NCBI GenBank assembly: GCA_016202865.1
Contig: JACQNV010000009.1
Span: forward strand, 1 to 7,663
Length of the DNA stretch: 7,663 nt
Direction: 5' to 3'
Origin: Candidatus Aenigmatarchaeota archaeon
GTDB taxonomy: Archaea > Aenigmatarchaeota > Aenigmatarchaeia > QMZP01 > JACQNV01
The notes beneath the pieces were generated by a model. The model was not told where the DNA came from. It searched no databases and saw only the letters and a list, made by a program, of their open reading frames with translations. Below, piece after piece: positions 1 to 5,478 of the stretch (its first letter is position 1; every line of letters begins with the position of its first letter). The position numbers and the translations under genes are program-made.

Positions 1-70
1 ATATAAATGTTTATTTGTTAGCTCAACCGGAACCCCTGCAATTCCGCTATATAGCTATTTGTGTGAGGGA

Positions 71-80
71 TTATATAAAT
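71..80 (+). promoter_or_regulatory. TATA box of the M29-like gene
   Basis: TTATATAAAT is centred about 37 bases before the ATG at 113. With the usual archaeal distance of about 25 bases from TATA centre to transcription start, the transcript would begin near 100 with a leader of roughly a dozen bases. No Shine-Dalgarno sequence is visible before the ATG. A perfect 10-bp palindrome, GCTATATAGC (46-55), lies just upstream and may be an operator or chance. Bases 1-70 hold no other supportable gene. Confidence 0.65.
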
Positions 81-112
81 CAGGCATACATAATATAGTA
101 TAAAATGATTTT

Positions 113-1075
113 ATGGCAAAAAAGAGTAGCCCCTATAGGATAATTTTAGAAAGGTGTTTGGCTGTAAGGCCTGGAGAAATACTGCTTATTATAACAGATA
201 GCAAAAAGAGGCCCATGGCTAACAGACTTCTGGAAGAGGCCAGTTCCATGGTTAGGGAAGCTGGGATTATAGAAATATCTGACAGAAAGGGTGATTGGGA
301 GGAAGCCCCCGATTTTGCTTCTTCGTCCTTAAAAAAGTGTAATGCAGCTGTTATTTTGACTTCTAAATCGCTTTCCCATACAAAAGCCAGCAAGGAGGCG
401 ACTGAGGTTGGTGTTAGGATAGTTTCTTTACCCGGGGCAACAGAAGATGTCTTGAATAGGTCACTGGATGTCGATTATGCATCTATTAACAAACTTAATC
501 AGAAGCTTATAGAGTTGATTCTTAAGTCCCAGACTGTAACAATCCAATCTCCTAGAGGCACAAACCTGAAGTTTAGGGTAGACCCCGAAAGGCAGGTTAT
601 TAATGATAATGGGCTTTACTATAAGGAGGGTGATATTGGGACATTGCCTCCAGGAAGGATTTTGCTGGCTCCTGTTGAGGGGTCATCTGAGGGTAAGGTT
701 GTGATTGATGGCTCTATTTTAGATCAGACAGTTGATAGCCCGATTAAACTAACTGTTCAAAATGGACGTGTAACTGATGTGGCTGGAGGAAAGGCGGCGA
801 AAAAGCTTCAAGCTCTTATACCTACACTAGGTCCAGAGACTATTGGTTTGTGTGAATTTGGGATAGGCACAAACCTCAAAGCAAAGATAAGCGGGTTGAC
901 ATTGGAAGATGAGAAAAGCTTCGGGAATTGCTATGTTGCTCTTGGTAATAATTTGGGTATAGGCGGGAGATTATTCGCTAGAGGCAGAGTTTCTGGAACA
1001 ATCAAAAAGCCCACAATCATTTTTGACAAGAAGAAGATTCTTCATAACGGCAAGTTCTTGCTTGGGAAGATTTAG
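113..1075 (+). CDS. M29 / aminopeptidase T-like protein with degenerate metal site
   Basis: A 320-aa protein resembling the archaeal short form of the M29 (thermophilic aminopeptidase/AmpT-like) family. These are normally cytoplasmic metalloenzymes, and many archaeal members have no proven substrate. Family features seen: an N-terminal PGE (20-22), the central PPG...APVEG block (179-190) followed by VVIDGSI, and the C-terminal block GIGTN (250-254), LEDEK (264-268), ALGNN (276-280) and IGG (283-285). Compared with the family as I recall it, the two glutamate ligands remain (E248 and E267). The histidine of the GTxH motif is Tyr274, and the HxD pair appears as Arg292/Ser294. Metal-dependent peptidase activity is therefore doubtful; a binding or regulatory role, or an inactive paralogue, is possible. 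The ATG at 113 fits the TATA at 71-80. The length is complete, and the last codons recur downstream of mazF (1674-1699). Confidence 0.8.
   Translation: MAKKSSPYRIILERCLAVRPGEILLIITDSKKRPMANRLLEEASSMVREAGIIEISDRKGDWEEAPDFASSSLKKCNAAVILTSKSLSHTKASKEATEVGVRIVSLPGATEDVLNRSLDVDYASINKLNQKLIELILKSQTVTIQSPRGTNLKFRVDPERQVINDNGLYYKEGDIGTLPPGRILLAPVEGSSEGKVVIDGSILDQTVDSPIKLTVQNGRVTDVAGGKAAKKLQALIPTLGPETIGLCEFGIGTNLKAKISGLTLEDEKSFGNCYVALGNNLGIGGRLFARGRVSGTIKKPTIIFDKKKILHNGKFLLGKI
1049..1074 (+). repeat. Direct repeat copy 1 (3' end of the M29-like gene)
   Basis: This is the last part of the M29-like gene, encoding GKFLLGKI and running into the stop codon. It matches 1674-1699 at 22 of 26 positions by eye. 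The two copies flank the RHH antitoxin-MazF toxin module, as expected for an insertion or duplication that used the end of this gene as its site. Confidence 0.7.
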
Positions 1076-1082
1076 AAATCTT

Positions 1083-1091
1083 TAAATATAT
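1083..1091 (+). promoter_or_regulatory. TATA box of the antitoxin-MazF operon
   Basis: TTAAATATA, within the run 1081-1092, lies about 40 bases before the ATG at 1127 and predicts transcription starting near 1112. It is immediately preceded by a 16-bp palindrome, AAGATTTAGAAATCTT (1067-1082), which spans the stop codon of the upstream gene and the expected BRE position. The operon therefore appears to have its own promoter. Confidence 0.7.
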
Positions 1092-1097
1092 AACTGG

Positions 1098-1113
1098 CTA
1101 TAGTATTCTATAG
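1098..1113 (+). promoter_or_regulatory. Candidate antitoxin operator, CTATAG-N4-CTATAG
   Basis: CTATAGTATTCTATAG has two copies of the self-complementary hexamer CTATAG spaced by four bases, lying between the TATA box and the antitoxin start across the predicted transcription start. RHH antitoxins usually autorepress by binding paired short repeats at their own promoter. The position and symmetry fit that, but binding is inferred. Confidence 0.5.
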
Positions 1114-1126
1114 ATATCATATAAAT

Positions 1127-1354
1127 ATGGCGCAAGCAACAACGATCCAATTAGAGAAGGAGACTGTTGAACACCTTAAAGAGGCGAAGGAGTATCAAGA
1201 ACAGACATATAACGCCTTAATAGAAAAGATGATAACTGTTTTTGAAATGGTTAAAAAGAATAACCAATACGACAGGTTCCTCCATCAAATACAGAAACAG
1301 AAGATGAAGGAACTGTGGGACAATAAAGAAGATGAGGAATGGGAAAATGTTTAA
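1127..1354 (+). CDS. RHH-type antitoxin of a MazF/PemK pair
   Basis: A 75-aa small charged protein. The N-terminus (TTIQLEKET, residues 5-13) reads as the DNA-binding beta strand of a ribbon-helix-helix fold, followed by helices at about 13-24 and 28-41. The tail from about 43 to 75 is rich in Lys, Glu, Trp and Asp (NNQYD at 45-49, ELWDN at 62-66) and is the expected toxin-binding segment. The stop codon overlaps the start of the MazF gene by 8 bases, the usual co-translated antitoxin-toxin arrangement. It should neutralise the toxin and repress its own promoter through the CTATAG pair at 1098-1113. A diverged copy of its C-terminal half occurs at 2919-3026. The assignment rests on fold pattern and partner, not on a specific family match. 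Confidence 0.8.
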   Translation: MAQATTIQLEKETVEHLKEAKEYQEQTYNALIEKMITVFEMVKKNNQYDRFLHQIQKQKMKELWDNKEDEEWENV

Positions 1355-1661
1355 TTCTGGGGATGTGGTTCTGGCCCAAGTCCAGTTTACAGACACATTT
1401 GAGATAAAATCGCGCCCAGCTGTTGTGCTTTCCGAAGAGTTTGGAAACATGGTTATAGCAGGAATAACAAGCAACACCAACATGGAGGGCATAAAACTTT
1501 CTAAAAAAGACGGCGCCATTAAAGACAGTGTAATCAAAACAAATTACATTTTCACTATCTCTGAGTCCATGGTAAAGAAAAGGTTATTTAGCCTGAGCAA
1601 AGAGAAGAGGCTGGAATTGTACAAAAATATTGTCAGCAAACTTTCTGCGCTTTCTGACTGA
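1347..1661 (+). CDS. MazF/PemK-family mRNA interferase toxin
   Basis: A 104-aa protein of normal MazF length. Family hallmarks are the N-terminal GDVVLAQVQFTD strand (5-16), the RPAVVLS motif (23-29), ITSN (40-43) and the SVIKTNYIFTIS strand (61-72), followed by a C-terminal helix. Arg23 and Thr41 match the catalytic Arg and Thr of characterised MazF enzymes, so it is probably an active ribonuclease that cleaves single-stranded RNA; cleavage specificity cannot be read from sequence. I start it at the ATG at 1347 rather than the in-frame ATG at 1332. The family begins at MFNSGDVV, the start overlaps the antitoxin stop by 8 bases, and the same start context (ATGTTTAATTCTG) is kept in the truncated copy at 3019. 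In the same frame just past the stop lies a remnant reading GGKFLLGKL. Confidence 0.88.
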   Translation: MFNSGDVVLAQVQFTDTFEIKSRPAVVLSEEFGNMVIAGITSNTNMEGIKLSKKDGAIKDSVIKTNYIFTISESMVKKRLFSLSKEKRLELYKNIVSKLSALSD

Positions 1662-1673
1662 ACCGGACAAGGT

Positions 1674-1699
1674 GGGAAGTTCTTGCTTGGAAAACTTTA
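1674..1699 (+). repeat. Direct repeat copy 2 (orphan end of the M29-like gene)
   Basis: Twenty-two of 26 bases match 1049-1074. In the frame of the preceding toxin, just beyond its stop, it would read GGKFLLGKL followed by TAA, against NGKFLLGKI and TAG in the intact gene. It is a non-coding remnant marking the downstream edge of the antitoxin-toxin module. Confidence 0.7.
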
Positions 1700-1701
1700 A
1701 G

Positions 1702-1741
1702 ATTTATTGTTTTGGATAACTTTTCTGATTTGATTAAAAAA
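1702..1741. terminator. T-rich/A-rich intergenic terminator between convergent genes
   Basis: On the + strand, several T runs (TTTATTGTTTT, TTTTCTGATTT) follow the toxin gene. On the - strand, the run TTTTTT (1736-1741) follows the 118-aa gene. Archaeal termination mostly needs oligo-T rather than a hairpin, so this short convergent gap can serve both directions. Confidence 0.45.
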
Positions 1742-1758
1742 CTGCTTGTAATAATATG

Positions 1759-2115
1759 TTACCAATCCTGCCTATAACTAAACATTGTATTACCTGTTGC
1801 GTCCAATACTTCAAGACCAATTACCCGTACAGGCTCTAGAACTGGCTTTCCATCCAAGTTAATGCATTGTTTTCCTCTTTCGGTGTCATGGTATAATCTT
1901 ACTTTTTCTCCCACGTCAACTCTGGGACCATGTTCCATTAGATACATTGTTGAATCGCCTGATAAACCCAGATGTAAAACTGGAATACGAAATTCGCGTT
2001 GTGTACGGTGAGAATCGTCAATGTAGAACTGATGATTCAACCCAACAGTTGATTGGGCTACAATCCCTTCAGTTTGAAACTCGGGTTTTCTGATATTTTT
2101 AAATTCTAATGTCAT
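1759..2115 (-). CDS. Unrecognised 118-aa beta-rich protein
   Basis: I do not recognise this family. The protein is complete, has no signal peptide or membrane helix, and is rich in predicted strands (EGIVAQSTVGL, FRIPVLHLGL, VGEKVRLYHD, PVRVIGLEVLD). A small beta barrel or OB-like fold is possible but is only an impression. Cys84 is the sole cysteine. It sits on the opposite strand between two toxin-antitoxin pairs, convergent with mazF and divergent from vapB, and has its own TATA box. It may be island cargo or an old resident gene; its position suggests no clear function. Confidence 0.65.
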   Translation of the reverse strand: MTLEFKNIRKPEFQTEGIVAQSTVGLNHQFYIDDSHRTQREFRIPVLHLGLSGDSTMYLMEHGPRVDVGEKVRLYHDTERGKQCINLDGKPVLEPVRVIGLEVLDATGNTMFSYRQDW

Positions 2116-2140
2116 AATTACCTTCTAATTATTGATATCT

Positions 2141-2153
2141 CTACTTATAAAGC
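2141..2153 (-). promoter_or_regulatory. TATA box of the 118-aa gene
   Basis: Read on the - strand this is GCTTTATAAGTAG, centred about 32 bases before the ATG that starts at 2115. This predicts a transcript beginning within a few bases of the start codon. Confidence 0.6.
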
Positions 2154-2160
2154 TTTCTAC

Positions 2161-2184
2161 ATATCACCACTCATAGGTGAATAT
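2161..2184. promoter_or_regulatory. Inverted repeat between divergent promoters
   Basis: ATATCACC and GGTGAATAT are separated by ACTCATA. The core arms TCACC/GGTGA pair perfectly, and the outer ATAT/ATAT pairs with one bulged base. It lies between the TATA boxes of the 118-aa gene and vapB, so it could be an operator for either. No binding protein can be named. Confidence 0.3.
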
Positions 2185-2214
2185 TTGGCTCCAGAAATCA
2201 CGAATGACATCAAC

Positions 2215-2224
2215 TATTTATATG
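2215..2224 (+). promoter_or_regulatory. TATA box of the vapBC operon
   Basis: TATTTATATG is centred about 41 bases before the vapB ATG and predicts initiation near 2245. The bases from there to the start contain two copies of GTGGTA (2245-2250 and 2254-2259). The second includes the Shine-Dalgarno-like GGTGG close to the ATG, and the pair may also be the antitoxin operator. Confidence 0.6.
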
Positions 2225-2260
2225 CATTACACCAAGTATTAAAAGTGGTAAAGGTGGTAT

Positions 2261-2506
2261 ATGAATTTGAAAACCATTAAAATAGGGGACAAAAGCTATA
2301 AGGAGTTGAACAGATATGCTGGCCTCATAAGATCAAAGGAGAATAGGCCTGTTTCTGTAAATGAGGCTATATTAAGGCTATTGGCAAAAAACAAGGAGGC
2401 CGATATAATGAGATTTGCTGGAAGCTGGACGATGACAGATAAGGAATTTGAAAAAATTGAAGATGACTTGAAGGGGCTATGGAAAACGTGGAAAGTAGAG
2501 TTATAG
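2261..2506 (+). CDS. vapB: VapB antitoxin (DUF217-like)
   Basis: An 81-aa antitoxin partner of the PIN-domain toxin that follows. KTIKIGDKSYKELNRYAGL (4-22) and the VSVNEAILRLLA segment (31-42) form a ribbon-helix-helix-like DNA-binding region. The aromatic, acidic C-terminus (FAGSW at 52-56, and the final helix KIEDDLKGLWKTW) is the typical toxin-gripping tail of the archaeal DUF217 VapB group. The gene overlaps vapC by 28 bases. AAAGGTGG ends four bases before the ATG, so this start has a plausible ribosome site, unlike most genes in the window. It probably autorepresses with VapC at the repeats upstream. Confidence 0.82.
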   Translation: MNLKTIKIGDKSYKELNRYAGLIRSKENRPVSVNEAILRLLAKNKEADIMRFAGSWTMTDKEFEKIEDDLKGLWKTWKVEL

Positions 2507-2883
2507 TTGACTCTAACATACTCATAAATTTTCTCAGAGGGAAAAAGGAAGATGTTGAACTGATTAGAGCCCTTTCTGTGGAAAAGATTTTGGGGACAAC
2601 TGACATAAACGCCTTTGAATTATATTATGGCGCTTACAAAAGCAGCAAACAGAATGAGGAGTTGGCTGGTGCCAAGGGACTTCTGAACTCTTTGTTTTTG
2701 GTCAGCACAACTGAAGACAGCATGGAGATGGCTGGAAAAATAGTGGCGACCCTAGAGAAGAAAGGGAAATCAATAGAAATGCGGGACCTTTTTATTGGGG
2801 CTATCTGTCTTACCAATTCCTTCCCGCTTCTAACAAAAAATAAAAAACATTTTGAAAACATAGAGGGCTTGGTTCTTGTTTAG
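2479..2883 (+). CDS. vapC: VapC toxin, PIN-domain ribonuclease
   Basis: A 134-aa protein of normal VapC length. PIN-domain acidic residues are visible: Asp11 in VIVDSNILINFL, Glu47 in NAFELYYGA and Asp103 in IEMRDLFIGA. The fourth motif, LLTKNKKHFENI, has Asn121 where some family members have Asp, a common variation. It should be a Mg-dependent endoribonuclease, usually acting on tRNA or rRNA in characterised relatives; the target here is unknown. AAGGGG (2471-2476) lies just before the chosen ATG, inside vapB, which fits translational coupling. An alternative GTG at 2488 would trim three residues and still keep Asp11. Confidence 0.9.
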   Translation: MENVESRVIVDSNILINFLRGKKEDVELIRALSVEKILGTTDINAFELYYGAYKSSKQNEELAGAKGLLNSLFLVSTTEDSMEMAGKIVATLEKKGKSIEMRDLFIGAICLTNSFPLLTKNKKHFENIEGLVLV

Positions 2884-2918
2884 GTGGAAGCTTTGAGGAA
2901 TAATAGCTGCTATATATC

Positions 2919-3026
2919 ATGACCGAAAAGAATAACCAATACGACATGTTTCTTCGCTACATTCAACAACAAAAAATGAAGGAGTTGTGGGACAACAATG
3001 AAGATGAGGAATGGGGAAATGTTTAA
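2919..3026 (+). pseudogene. Truncated copy of the RHH antitoxin (C-terminal half)
   Basis: A 35-codon open frame from ATG to TAA. After the first residues it matches residues 43-75 of the antitoxin at 1127-1354, 26 of 33 identical by eye. The DNA match continues past the stop into the first bases of the toxin gene (TTTAATTCTG, ending at 3030) and then ends. The N-terminal DNA-binding half and the toxin body are absent, so it is most simply a decayed second module. About nine codon differences are silent against seven that change the residue, suggesting the copy diverged while still under coding constraint. Because it keeps a start, a stop and the toxin-binding tail, a translated mini-antitoxin cannot be excluded. 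The TATATAT just before its ATG is too close to act as its own promoter, so it would rely on vapBC read-through. Confidence 0.75.
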
Positions 3027-3066
3027 TTCTGTTGTCACATATCATCACTTAGAAATTGTTCACACT

Positions 3067-5457
3067 CTACTCTATAGTATACTTTTTCAACTTTCTGTAA
3101 AGACTTGATTTCCCAATACCCAACATTTTCGCAGCTAAAAGCCTATCACCATTGGCCTCCTTTAATGCTTTCTCAACTAAAATCCTCTCAGCATCTTCAA
3201 TTCTAACAGCGTCGCTAAACAGATCACCAGGCTTCCCTTTTGAGAATGAAGGAACCGCAACATCCCCACGACACCTTTCATCAGCAGAGAAATCCCTTTG
3301 CGGAATAACGATCTCCCCAATAAGAACAGACGCCTCCATATAATTTTCCAGTTCCTTCACATTTCCTTCCCAATCCCTTTTCACCAGTTCTTCAACCTCT
3401 GTTAAAGAAAGCCTTGGTTTGCTCTTACCTTGCAATTTAGAATGTTTATCCAAAAAATAAGACGCTAGAAGCCTTATATCGTCCACCCTTTCCCTGAGGG
3501 GCGGCACATTTATAACAACCCTTGCGAGTTTATAGTATAAGCCACTTTTGAATTCGCCTCTTTTAGCTTTATCTTTAAGGCTATTATCGGCCACAGACAA
3601 AAACCTAACATCCAATTGCCTGGAACCTTTGCCTAAAACCGTGATCCTCTTATCGGAAAGAAAATCTTCAAATGCCAGCTGGCCAAAATCAGATAAATGT
3701 TGCAAATCCTCAAGGACCAAATCCCCGCTTTCGGCCAATTCTATAATGCCTTTCCTTGAAGCATTTGATCCAACCCTAAAACCAAAAAGTTCTCCTATAG
3801 TATAGTTCCTATCATCTCCACCAGCTCTATAACACCTATAAACCACAAAAGGCCTTCCAGCCCTCGCGCCTTCGTCATGTATATATTTCACAATAAAGTC
3901 TTTGCCAGTTCCAGTTTCACCAATAACAAGAGTATCTATATTTTCTGATGAAACCCTACCAGCCAAATCCATTGCTTTTCTGAATTTCATATTTTGCCCA
4001 ATTATAGCGTCTGGTTTTGATGGGTCATATTCTATCCCATCATCTGTATAAACTATAATCCCCGGTCCACTGGTTACAGTCTCTTTAACTGGGGATTTAT
4101 TTTCCTGGGCAGCAGCCAACATATCAGATTGTTGTTTAGCTTCTACACTCTCCCCTATTCTGGCCCTTTCTATATCAGACCCAAACCTATGTTTGAAAAC
4201 CCCGCCATAATGGGCGGCCCTTATATCATCTGGTGTGGCATCTGGATTTTCTTTCAAGAATAACTGAAGTTTTGTTTCCAATTCTTCCCAAGTTTCCAAC
4301 TTTGTTCTATATTTCCCTTGAGTCCTTGGAACCCCGGCTAACATCCTCAACTGATTGGGGCTTTCCCTATTTATGGCTTGTCTATAACCAGCTTCTTTCA
4401 AATCGCTCCCAAGAGAATCAGGGTTTTCTTCTATATACAAAACAGCCATTCTCACATTCTCATCTACTAATTTAGACGGCCTACGCCCCCTAGTTTTTAC
4501 AGGCGTTCTTGTTTCATCTTCTAATCTCTCCCTTGCTAACTTTTCTGCCAACCAATCTACTCCATTGGCATCAAATTTCCCATCTTTATATACAGTAATG
4601 CCATTATCGATTACTATGTTATGCACCGACCCACTAAAGAGCCCTAGCCTTTTTCGGGCTTCACGAAAATCATACACCCTTACACTTTCAGGTGTGGTGG
4701 ATCTTGACAAGACTTCCCCCTCCAATTTTGCCTTAAGCCAATCAATTGAATCAGCAAAATATCTCCCTCCTATATCATGTATTCCATTTCCGAAAGTAAG
4801 TTTTGGGAGCTCATCTAGAGAAACGCCTAAAATCCCAGACGCATCTTCTGCGGTGTAAATTCTCACCAGCGCCTTTGTTGTTGGTTCTATCAATGGATCC
4901 ACAAGCAGAATCTCCGGTAATTGGCTTTGTGTTTGTTCAGTTTCTGAGACATCAATGCCCAAACTTCTTACATAAGACCTTACACTAGGGCCAGAATACA
5001 GACCCCACCCAATCCTCTCTATGTGTCCTCTTTTAAGGTGTGATTGAAGCTCTTTCTTTCCAGCTCCTATGAAGTTCAGTAATTGCTGAGTTGTGTAACC
5101 ATCCGTCCCTTTTACACATATCTCTCTGGCTCTTTCAAGGTCAAATCCAAAAATGTGCCTGAAAACCCCACCATATCCAGCAGACCTTATATCTGGTTCT
5201 GTGGCTTTAGGGTTTTCCTTCATATATTCTCTGAAACTTGTTTCTAACCTTTCCCAGTCTTCTGAATATAATTGTCCTCTTTCTCTTGTGGGCACTCCTG
5301 CCCTTTTCCTTAAAGAATTAACATTACCCTTGACCCTACTAATTGCGGATCCATAACCAGCATCCGAAAGACCGCTAACAGAAACATCTGGATTCTTTTC
5401 TATATACAAAACGGCCTTCTCAACCAACATATCCACATCTGCACTTCTCCTACTCAT
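3067..5457 (-). CDS. EBP-like AAA+ regulator with repeated N-terminal DNA-binding units and Fis HTH
   Basis: A 796-aa multidomain protein, numbered here from the ATG at 5457. Residues 10-112 and 333-434 are two copies of a ~100-aa unit, each with two 'NP...AGY' motifs. Residues 120-167, 198-249 and 259-311 look like three small excisionase/MerR-like HTH segments. An AT-hook-like TRGRRPSK occurs near 322-329. Residues 483-716 are an AAA+ domain of the sigma-54-activator class: Walker A GETGTGKD (513-520), ELFG (556-559), LVLED as Walker B (580-584), PPLRER (652-657) and WEGNVKELEN (696-705). Residues 752-796 are a Fis-type HTH. The GAFTGA loop is missing (GSNA instead), Walker B reads ED rather than DE, and the arginine-finger and sensor II positions are lysine. 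It probably binds several DNA sites and ATP; loss of the loop and the absence of sigma-54 in archaea argue against a classical activator role. The frame opens upstream to a TTG at 5541, but a TATA box lies in that stretch. Confidence 0.85.
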   Translation of the reverse strand: MSRRSADVDMLVEKAVLYIEKNPDVSVSGLSDAGYGSAISRVKGNVNSLRKRAGVPTRERGQLYSEDWERLETSFREYMKENPKATEPDIRSAGYGGVFRHIFGFDLERAREICVKGTDGYTTQQLLNFIGAGKKELQSHLKRGHIERIGWGLYSGPSVRSYVRSLGIDVSETEQTQSQLPEILLVDPLIEPTTKALVRIYTAEDASGILGVSLDELPKLTFGNGIHDIGGRYFADSIDWLKAKLEGEVLSRSTTPESVRVYDFREARKRLGLFSGSVHNIVIDNGITVYKDGKFDANGVDWLAEKLARERLEDETRTPVKTRGRRPSKLVDENVRMAVLYIEENPDSLGSDLKEAGYRQAINRESPNQLRMLAGVPRTQGKYRTKLETWEELETKLQLFLKENPDATPDDIRAAHYGGVFKHRFGSDIERARIGESVEAKQQSDMLAAAQENKSPVKETVTSGPGIIVYTDDGIEYDPSKPDAIIGQNMKFRKAMDLAGRVSSENIDTLVIGETGTGKDFIVKYIHDEGARAGRPFVVYRCYRAGGDDRNYTIGELFGFRVGSNASRKGIIELAESGDLVLEDLQHLSDFGQLAFEDFLSDKRITVLGKGSRQLDVRFLSVADNSLKDKAKRGEFKSGLYYKLARVVINVPPLRERVDDIRLLASYFLDKHSKLQGKSKPRLSLTEVEELVKRDWEGNVKELENYMEASVLIGEIVIPQRDFSADERCRGDVAVPSFSKGKPGDLFSDAVRIEDAERILVEKALKEANGDRLLAAKMLGIGKSSLYRKLKKYTIE
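4156..4461 (-). repeat. Internal protein repeat, unit B of the AAA+ regulator
   Basis: Residues 333-434 repeat residues 10-112. Shared landmarks in order are VLYIE(K/E)NPD, AGY, AGVP, a W-E-x-LET helix, KENP(K/D)AT, A(G/H)YGGVF(R/K)H and GxD(L/I)ERAR. The DNA copies are still recognisably alike, for example around 4214-4260 and 5177-5225, showing an intragenic duplication. Confidence 0.8.
5122..5430 (-). repeat. Internal protein repeat, unit A of the AAA+ regulator
   Basis: Residues 10-112, the first copy of the unit described at 4156-4461. Each unit is itself a pair of ~40-residue motifs, giving four in the protein. The motif resembles a small helical DNA-binding module, but I cannot name the family. 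Confidence 0.8.
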
Positions 5458-5478
5458 GCTATATAAAATCAAGGGAAG

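Noticed and set aside
19..30. TAGCTCAACCGG resembling the D-arm region of a tRNA
   Set aside because: No acceptor stem, anticodon arm or T-arm sequence follows at the right spacing on this strand, and the flanking bases do not fold into a cloverleaf.
1332..1346. Earlier in-frame ATG for MazF
   Set aside because: It adds MRNGK, which the family lacks; the ATG at 1347 gives the usual short overlap with the antitoxin and is retained in the truncated copy.
1076..3030. Insertion sequence or integrase carrying the toxin-antitoxin block
   Set aside because: No transposase or recombinase gene and no terminal inverted repeats were found; only the short gene-end duplication supports insertion.
3073..3081. 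CTATAGTAT matching part of the candidate antitoxin operator
   Set aside because: It lies within the last codons of the AAA+ gene (KYTIE) and has only one hexamer, so the match is probably chance.
3152..5356. Several + strand open frames of 60-97 codons opposite the AAA+ gene
   Set aside because: They are antisense shadows of a long, well-conserved coding region, without recognisable domains, good starts or promoters.
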